Shown: one piece after another, positions 56,640 to 64,000 of the stretch
How positions within the stretch are numbered: the stretch's first letter is position 1
Layout of the letters: each line of letters opens with the position of its first letter
Source of the DNA: Tricholoma matsutake
Lineage: Eukaryota > Basidiomycota > Agaricomycetes > Agaricales > Tricholomataceae
Assembly (NCBI GenBank): GCA_026075535.2
Contig: AP026542.1
Location: 4,154,001 to 4,218,000 of the forward strand
DNA length: 64,000 bases
Reading direction: 5' to 3'
The notes under the pieces: model-generated
What the model saw: only the letters and a program-made list of their open reading frames with translations
What the model was told of the DNA's origin: nothing
The model's database searches: none
Program-made: the position numbers and the translations under genes

Positions 56640-57090
56640 AAGTGGGCACAAAAGCACCACTGGCTCGGAGTCACTTTCAAGATCATTTAATATATATGTA
56701 CAATAGTTCTGTTATGCTAGATGATCAATAAAAGCTCTTGAATATACATATCTCAGCAAACCCCAGCCAAAAACCCCCTTCAAATAGGCTGAAAACTCAA
56801 ACCTATAGAACTCTTTGTATACTGATCATACAGCTAAGGTCCTGGAGGCAACCATTACTGATTTTTTGTGCTCTTCACGTCTCTGGAAGTCGTTTTTCTA
56901 AAATAGTGCTTCTTCATCATAAAACACCTCATTTTGGGGGGGAATTTGCTGATTTAAATGGTTTAAATTAAAAAATTCGAATTTTTGTTTCCAGAGGCTT
57001 ATAGAGCACAAAATTCCGTTTGGACCACTCTCTCACACCTAAGCAATCTGTGTACTCTATATTCATCAGAAGGGTTACCCACCACTGTAG
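56640..57090. other. Gene-free stretch right of the large element
   Basis: A/T-rich sequence with no recognisable gene. A short TTTAATATATATGT tract (56,687) and poly-A-like runs are the only features noticed. Confidence 0.4.
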
Positions 57091-57129
57091 TGTGGTTGCC
57101 ACAAGGATTTGAATAGTGTTCGGGGTGGA

Positions 57130-58603
57130 TATATTGCAATGTCCAAATGGTGGGAGGAGCACAAGCAAACACCTCCTATTCTACTTGCAAACTGTGACAA
57201 TGCTGCTGTTCTTGCTGATATGGTATCTGATAGTAATACAATCACACCAGCACAAGAATGAGCATTTGAAACTACAGCATGTGGAGGAATCAAAGCAACT
57301 CAATTGGCAGGTGCACTTTTCAATCACAAGGATGACAAAAAAGGGCATCACAATATATTTCGCTTCTGGTGGCAAGAAAATGTTGGGGGTGAATTTACTT
57401 TTCCTGATACATCCAATACATGTTTTGGATCATACTGTGATGGTGCAAGTGCTATTTTAGCCCATCTTTCACAATTTACAGCATATCTCAAATATTACTG
57501 ACTTCGAAAAAGCACAAAGAAGTTCAACCATATGGAGCAGAACTTCTGGAATGCAATTCATAATATTCCTACCCTTTCTGAGCTTGCTGTCTTATCACTC
57601 TATGCTCAATCAATCTCTCATCCATATATGCAAAGAGTTCGTACTCCTGGACATAATGCACTTGAACTTGGTCCATACCATGCCAAGGTATTAGATCATA
57701 TAGGAGAGATAATTTGTAATCCTCATTTGCTCATTGGGCCATCTCCTTTATTTACAACTGCAGCACTCGATGGACAAAACTGGAATTCACCCAAAATCTT
57801 TGAAGCTGTTCATGAAAAAGTTTCCCCATTTCCTCATATTCATGGACTTCTTACTGCCTTCTTTGAAGGAGCAGAGGAGACATGGAAATGATTTACATCT
57901 GAGTTTGCACCGTGGACTAATTGATCAGTCTACAGTAGAAGAGAAGGAACTTGCATGGATGCCAGCAACAAATGATGTCAATGAAGGTGCACTTGGTGCT
58001 TTTCGCATTCAAATGTGAATGAAGCCCCAGCTTACCATGACAAATTATAATGCACTTGCAATGTTTTAATGCAATAATACTCAAAACTTCATGGATGCAT
58101 TATTTACAGAACCTGGAGATTTCAAGTTTCTTTGTGGGCAGGCTTGTGCATATAAAGAAAAAGATCAGGCCAAACAAAAGGAAATGGTTCTACGTCAACA
58201 AGAAAAAGATGAGAAGCGAGAGGAGGCTACAAATAAATGGAAGGAAGCAGCAGCACGATGAAAAAAGGAAATTGAGGAACTTCAGTTAGAGTTGGACAAG
58301 GATTGGATACAGAAGATGGTAGGAAACAATCTCAGAAAACAACTTGGAGCATTTAGGAATGTGGGTGCTCCCAATCTTGACAAAGTATCTGCAAGAGCCA
58401 AAGTTGGAGACCTTAAAATTGCCCTTACTGGTGCAATTTTGTCTTTGGAAGCAGGGGAGTGGCATTTGCCTGGTCATCAGATGGGAGAGGAAATAGGTGA
58501 TGAAATTAGTGTGGAAGATCCAGAGGATGAAGGGGAGTTCATTGACTTGAATGTGGTTGAAGATGATGGTGCTTGTGAATGGGAGGATGATGATGATCTC
58601 TAA
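57130..58603 (+). pseudogene. Gene F: conserved mushroom transposon-associated protein, unknown function
   Basis: The frame reads KWWEEHKQTPPILLANCDNA, ITPAQE then AFETTACGGIKATQLAGALF, NHKDDKKGHHNIFRFWW, FPDTSNTCFGSYCDG and NFWNAIHNIPTLSELAVLSL. It continues with AQSISHPYMQRVRT, TAALDGQNWNSPKIFEAVH, GLLTAFFEGAEETWK, MPATNDVNEGALGAFRIQM, a charged coiled coil (QKEMVLRQQEKDEKREEATN) and an acidic end CEWEDDDDL-TAA. I recall this family as repeated in mushroom genomes but cannot name its function. In-frame TGA codons occur after PAQE, LKYY, ETWK, RIQM and AAAR, each where Arg fits; one TAA lies near 58,068. The 5' end is not defined. Confidence 0.55.
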
Positions 58604-59251
58604 CATTAGAATGTAGTCATTTCTAGGCACTATTCTGGACATATATCACTGTATTTTGATGTAATAATGATCTATACTATATAATAACATAGCTACATAT
58701 CTTTTTGAACTGGGAAGAACCATGTACAAGCCCAAAAACTGAGTGGAGACAGTGGGGTCAGTATTTTGGCCAAATTATTACATAAGCATCCAAATCTGGC
58801 TGACGCGGCTATAGCCAGCAGTGCCCACTCCCACTGTGAGTACGTCGAGAGAGAAAGGCTGCCAGCAAGCATGTGACCATTTGTCGCTTGGCTGGATGCT
58901 GTCTCCGGCTTACCCCAGGAAGTGAGGGGTAGCCAGTTCTGTGCTCATGACAACTGCTGAATTTCTTTTTTTGACATGGTGGGTGTCATGCCTCTACTTT
59001 TGAAATGAAGGCAGTGGGACTGGAACACAGGAGCAGACTGATGAGAAGAAACCTCAGTGATAGAATAGCACTGTATTGAGTAGTACATACCTGATGAAAA
59101 GAACTACAAAATATTAAGTATCAACAGGAATAGTATATCTAAAGAATGACTTACACCTCAGTGATAGAATAGCACTGAGGTGTTGTGGAATATTCGACGA
59201 CATGTAATTGGAGTAGATTATGTAATGTCATTACCATATATGGGTATCGAT
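58604..59251. other. Gene-free stretch with a short direct repeat
   Basis: No gene seen. The sequence ACCTCAGTGATAGAATAGCA occurs at about 59,050 and 59,155 in direct orientation, the second followed by an inverted GAGGTG. The 10 bp GGGTATCGAT at 59,242-59,251 is the left target-site duplication of the following palindrome. Confidence 0.5.
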
Positions 59252-60416
59252 CAGCCTCCTACCCATGCCCTCTGGAACAGTCCGTGATCGCTCACTATAG
59301 TTTTCATTCTCAGCTTTCCCACAGTTTGATTGTCCAAAACCTTCTTTTTTGTAACTCTCCTGAGGGCCTGGCATCAAACATTTGTCAATAGACATCGCCA
59401 CCGTTATGAGTGACTGATCAATGTCCATTTCAGTTGTACTGTGTTAAACTTTTTTTTGCTTATGTAAACTTAAACTTGGATTAATGTATACAACTTGTAA
59501 ATTTGGTCATGTTTGTACTTTCAATGGGAAATCTTCTGCAAGTCATTCCTCAACAATCATGCCACATTTTGGCATGATTCTGTAGTCTATCTTATACTAC
59601 TAATTGAACTCTAGAGTCTCACACAATTTATCTATTTTTTGGTTGATATCTGTGAAAGTTAGGTTGACACCTGTCAATTATGTGTGTGCAAGCAATATCT
59701 CAAGAACTAATGGTCAGAGAAATAAGCTGAGGGCAGTGCAGTGTCAAGGGTGATATAGGTGATGGCTCCCAGTGCAAAAAATGAGCCCACGGCCCTTGTG
59801 CTGGCTGAATGCTGCTTTGAAGTGTGATTGACAATTTGGGAAGCTACATACTTGGCATTGACACCCACCTACTGGCCACAAGGGCTCATTTTTTGCATGG
59901 GGATCTATTACCTATTATTCTTGACACTATACTGCCCTCAGCTTATTTCTCTGACCATTAGTTCTTGAGATATTGCTTGCACACACATAATTGACAGGTG
60001 TCAACCTAACTTTCACAGATATCAACCAAAAAATAGATAAATTGTGTGAGACTCTAGAGTTCAATTAGTAGTATAAGATAGACTACAGAATCATGCCAAA
60101 ATGTGGCATGATTGTTGAGGAATGACTTGCAGAAGATTTCCCATTGAAAGTACAAACATGACCAAATTTACAAGTTGTATACGTTAATCCAAGTTTAGGT
60201 TTACATAAGCAAAAAAAAGTTTAACACAGTACGACTGAAATGGACATTGATCAGTCACTCATAATGGTGGCGATGTCTATTGACAAATGTTTGATGCCAG
60301 GCCCTCTGGAAGAGTTACAAAAAAGAAGGTTTCAGACAATCAAACTGCGGGAAAGCTGAGAATGAAAACTATAGTGAGCGATCATGGACTCTTCCAGAGG
60401 GCATGGGTAGGAGGCT
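59252..60416. mobile_element. 1.17-kb near-perfect palindrome with 10-bp target duplication
   Basis: Two arms of about 550 bp (59,252-59,805 and 59,875-60,416) are inverted copies with few differences, around a ~75-bp spacer. For example AGCCTCCTACCCATGCCCTC opens the left arm and its complement closes the right. GGGTATCGAT at 59,242 and GGGTATCAAT at 60,417 flank it directly. Long terminal inverted repeats with a 9-11 bp duplication and no gene fit a non-autonomous Mutator-like or fold-back element. The class is inferred from structure. Confidence 0.8.
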
Positions 60417-61518
60417 GGGTATCAATGTTCAACATCTACTTAAGTATGTAGGAAATCCAAATTTGTAGTGCTATTAACTGAAACTTATGGTAATTGAGGC
60501 CTTTCAAGTTAGACTACCTGTCACTGGCTGCACAGCAAGATTCATCTGGGGAGGTATCATGTCAGTATTGTAGAAGTATTCTTAATACTGTCATCATACT
60601 CACCAAGAGATATTTTGCCAGTATTCATACCAATCTAAGATACTACTTGAATACCTTCAGTACTGTCAAAATACTTCTGGCAAAGTTTGTTGACAATATT
60701 AGGAATACTGTCAGGGTACTTCCACAGTACTTCTCCAGCAGTATTGTGCCTTGCACCCAGTGTGTGTTTTGCACAATTTGGCTCTGGTTGGACAGTATGG
60801 TGGTTGTGTGAAATGTTCTTACAAGTTGTAACTATAACTGTAGTTGCCATATCATAGGTAGACATATGGCCCATCATGGCCCACTGCAGCTGAAGGCAGG
60901 GAGGATGTGCTGGATTCACAATTTGAGGTTGACTGGGTACCTAGGGTGGCTGAGTATCTGGCCACCCATGGTAGCACCCAGTAGTACCTGGATGTAGTGA
61001 TTGTCAAGGGTATTCATACCCCCAGGGGTATGGCCAAGGGTATGACTCTACAAGGTTAAAGATAATATATCATTTTTGCCCTCCACATACTTTTACTCTT
61101 GGAATACATGGCTGTTAGGAAATCATTCCTGAGTGTACCTATATTGTTTTACTATTTTTCGCTATTTTATTTACTGGTAAATACTCAGACATGTCAGCTT
61201 GTATGCAGATGCACATTCTGATCATGAGTAACATGATTCTGATATGCTTGCTATTTTTGGAATCTGGATTGAACATGTTCTTGTGCATGCATCTTACATG
61301 ATTGTTTCCAACTCTGTTCCCACACACTCAATCTTCTTGTAGTAGACCTGACATGATCTGTCCACATTGGGCAAAGTCAGTGTTGCCCTAACAAATTGCA
61401 GATACAAATAGATCAAGTAGTATTACTACATGTTGTTGTCTACAAGGGTACTCTTCCTATCAAAATCTGGTGTCTGTGTGCTGTAAACACTTCTACCAAC
61501 CATATCCTTGCACAATAC
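60417..61518. other. Gene-free stretch with degenerate AGTATTCTTA/AGTACTGTC repeats
   Basis: Between 60,555 and 60,745 variants of AGTATT, AGTACTGTCA and ATACTTC recur in both orientations about ten times, suggesting a degraded satellite or MITE. From 60,746 to 61,518 there is no gene; GGGTACCTAGGG-like and GGGTATG motifs near 60,935-61,040 are the only local repeats. Confidence 0.4.
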
Positions 61519-61702
61519 TGTAGTGATCCGGGCTGATGCCCAGTCTTTACATATATTTGTATATTGTTTGCGCAAGCCACCGGTCCCTTTATAAGGGCCG
61601 GTTTTAGTTAGAACAACAGACTTTTTTTACATACAGCAAAATATACGTTAATCATGTTATTGCATTGTGTGATATAAGTCTAACACCCTCTGCATTACTA
61701 CA
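61519..61702 (+). mobile_element. 5' LTR of a plus-strand Gypsy element
   Basis: A 184-bp block starting TGTAGTGATCC and ending GCATTACTACA, with inverted TGTAGT termini, an internal CCTTTATAAGG (TATA-like, 61,588) and a CTTTTTTT run just after. The same terminal design and downstream T-run occur at 1,675-1,860 on the opposite strand. The gag frame begins 138 bp downstream. Confidence 0.75.
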
Positions 61703-61839
61703 CTTTTTTTAACACTCAAACTCATATATAAAATATCCTTCCACTTGACCTTGTGCTTTGCGAATGTCAACTCATGCCATAACATCAAATTTGACCCTGA
61801 CGCCACCACCAGCGACAGTTCATTTAGCCCTTGTGATCC

Positions 61840-64000
61840 ATGACCGAATCTAGTTCCCAGTCCTTCTTGAAAATGACACCTGTCATGTCTTCCACAAAGG
61901 TGAAGAAGAACAAGACAACCTGTGTGAGACAGAAGGTTGGTTTTGACACCGAACCTCCTGGCAATGAACTGTTAGACTCAGTGGATGGGAATCCATTGGG
62001 TGTCATCAAAGAAGCAGAAGAAGAGTCAACGTCAAGGACATGGACTCAGGGTACAAGGGAAAATCCCAACTCTCTTTCTCCTCCCCCATCTCTGGGTCCT
62101 TGAACTCCAGAGAACTCACCCCAGGCTCCCGCATTGTCCAATGCTCACAAATTTATTGCACCACATCAAACTTCCATGCACTTGTCACCTGGACCAGTGC
62201 AATCACCTTCGCCTCTCCCCATGGGTGAGGGGAGCAGACAAAAGCGACGAGAGGAGAAGAAGCCAGAAAAGAACTCCTCCTCTGGAAGGGAGGAGACACA
62301 AGCTGCCCAGTCTGCCTCATTGGCCCACGACCTCATTCACGGTCACCTGGACCAGACCAGCTATGACCCCTCTCGTCTCAAGAGGGAGCTCAAGGCTTTG
62401 GCCATGGGTTTCTCAGATCAGATCCATCGCGAATCTGATGGACAAGCACAAACTACCCCCAAAGGGGCACCTGCCACTCGGCCTGTGCCAAAAAAGATAG
62501 TACACTATGATGGGGCCAGCAAGGTGGCCCTACAACGATTCCGAGATGAGGCTATCCGTGAGGGACAGCACACCAATATTTCTGACCAGGGTATTTGGTT
62601 CGACCCCAAGGGATTTCCCTTCAAGGAAGTCAGCCCTTCCCGGGAGCCTACACAACCACTGGCTCCTCAGCCTTCCCAACAGGAGCAGGGGGGAAGGGAT
62701 GACACCCCTGGATGTGGAGGATCCAGGGGAAATGGGGATGGAGGAGATGGAGGAGACTCTTCTTCATCTGGAAGCGATAGCGATGATGAAGACACACCTC
62801 CTCCTAGTGACAAGGAGGATGACATCAAGGAGCTTAGTCTACTTTGCCCCAACTCTTGGCTTCAGTCAAGGTCGAGAACGACCCCTATGAGGGAGACTCC
62901 TTCTGTGGGAGCTCCTACTGACACACAATCCCATCACCAAGGGTATATCAGAGAGCTCAATTCCTATCGAGACAAAGGCAATCATCGACCTTCAAAGTAT
63001 TTGAAGGTGATGCACTCCAAATTCCACCAACAGATCAATAATAAGGTATTGGGGACTGTGGAGTCCCTCCCAGAATGGAAGAATGGACCCCGAGTGCCGA
63101 ATCCCTCATCTTATGGAGGAAGCTCAGACACAGAAGTGTTCGAGCATTGGTTGAATGCTCTCCTTTGATGGTTGAAAGTGAGCAAGATCAGTGGGCCAGC
63201 TCTCGACACCGAAAGGATCAAGTACACTGGAATGTATTTGGAAGGAATAGCATTGACCTGGTTTGAGGACAATGTCAATGGGGTATACTATACTGTCATA
63301 AGGCCCACTGGAAATTCAAGGACATGATTACTGGTCTATACGACCGGTTCATCCATGACAACACCACCCACGATGCTGCTGACCACTTCTCAAAAGTGAA
63401 GTATGACTCCATCAAGGGAGTAATGAGTTACTATCACAAGCTGGAGTGATACACTACCAGAATGATTAGGGCCACTGACCAGTTTACTTTCAAGACCCAA
63501 CTGCTGTCAGGGCTACCCCAGACTATGGTGTCCTTCATCTTCAATAAGGGATGTTCCACAGAAGCTAGTTCCATGGAAACCATGCTCTACTATGCCTGCA
63601 AAGCTGAACAAATATTCAGGAAAAAGAAGGGATACCAGGAGCATAAGCACCTGGTAGAGGCCCTGTCTTCTAGTAAAGAAACTCCAAAGCCTAAGGTGAC
63701 CCCCTCCACCCGGGAGGGTCAATCACCTGAATTATCACGCAAATGAGCCCAAGGTTCTCCCAGGCGAGACAATCGACCTAGAAACAGGGACAGGCCAATT
63801 AGAACTCATGAGGTGTTTCCCACAAGGAAGGAACCTCGACATGAAGATAGGAAGCCACCCATCTCTGGAGATCGGACCTCCAGAGACCATGTCCCCACTA
63901 GAAAGTATGAGGGAAAAAAACCTCCCCCCACTTGTTACAAATGTGGGGGATTAGGTCATTACTCCACTGATAAGAAGTGTCCCAAGTATAATACTCCAGG
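61840..64000 (+). pseudogene. Gypsy gag with CCHC zinc knuckle, runs off the window
   Basis: Structural capsid/nucleocapsid protein of an LTR retrotransposon. It starts MTESSSQSFLKMTP, followed by a basic and acidic Ser-rich leader (SSSSGSDSDDEDTPPPSD). The capsid core has DTEVFEHWLNALL, WLKVSKISGPALD, MYLEGIALTWFED, ITGLYDRFIHDNTTHDAA and FKTQLLSGLPQTMVS. An Arg-rich tail ends in a zinc knuckle CYKCGGLGHYSTDKKC (63,933-63,980), spaced CX2CX4HX6C. In-frame TGA codons follow SLGP (62,101), ALL (63,166), KLE and SRK; frame changes occur near 63,280-63,330. Protease, RT and integrase would lie beyond 64,000. Confidence 0.88.

Overview
The window reads as a transposon graveyard from a basidiomycete fungus, most likely an Agaricomycete. 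This is inferred from the element families present: Helitron helicases with a DUF6570-like N-terminus, KDZ-associated CxC5/CxC6 proteins, Tnp2-type transposases, Ty3/Gypsy integrases and RNase H-bearing LINEs. Short introns (45-75 bp) with GTRNGT donors and CTAAC-like branch sites agree. I see no intact housekeeping gene, rRNA, true tRNA or CRISPR array. The only likely host-derived coding sequence is a broken piece of 5-oxoprolinase near 32.2-32.6 kb.

Layout. 1-1.86 kb: unrecognised open frames and the 5' LTR of a minus-strand Gypsy element that cuts a minus-strand Helitron helicase (1.86-6.03 kb). 6.06-10.19 kb and 15.05-17.98 kb: two 5'-truncated copies of one Gypsy family, each with an integrase C-terminus, an antisense intron-containing Cys-rich gene and a ~1-kb 3' LTR. 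11.3-14.7 kb: a fold-back pair and units of a strange repeat (family Y) with intron-like blocks and hairpins. 17.98-21.87 kb: a plus-strand LINE (EN, RT, RNase H). 21.9-27.2 kb: a minus-strand LINE split by a 1.8-kb inverted-repeat element holding two outward-reading tRNA-like sequences and a five-hairpin array. 27.3-34.6 kb: repeat X copies, a deleted hAT element, the oxoprolinase fragment and a G22 tract.

35.1-56.64 kb is the centrepiece: a 21.5-kb segment bounded by matching inverted termini with 11-bp sub-repeats. It carries a minus-strand conserved gene at the left, a Tnp2-like transposase at the right and cargo between them (two minus-strand conserved genes and a WD40 gene). The two outer genes are preceded by mirror-image control regions rich in GTTAAC palindromes. 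Nested inside is a 5.2-kb element (46,834-52,035) with matching termini and two convergent genes whose frames stay open after canonical introns are removed (646 and 692 codons). It is the only apparently intact element here.

56.6-64 kb: another broken transposon-associated gene, a 1.17-kb near-perfect palindrome with a 10-bp direct duplication, and the 5' LTR plus gag of a Gypsy element running off the end.

Across the old elements, nearly all premature stops are TGA at positions where the families carry arginine. This is the expected scar of CGA to TGA (CpG to TpG) mutation, and it implies long-term cytosine methylation or a RIP-like process acting on transposons.
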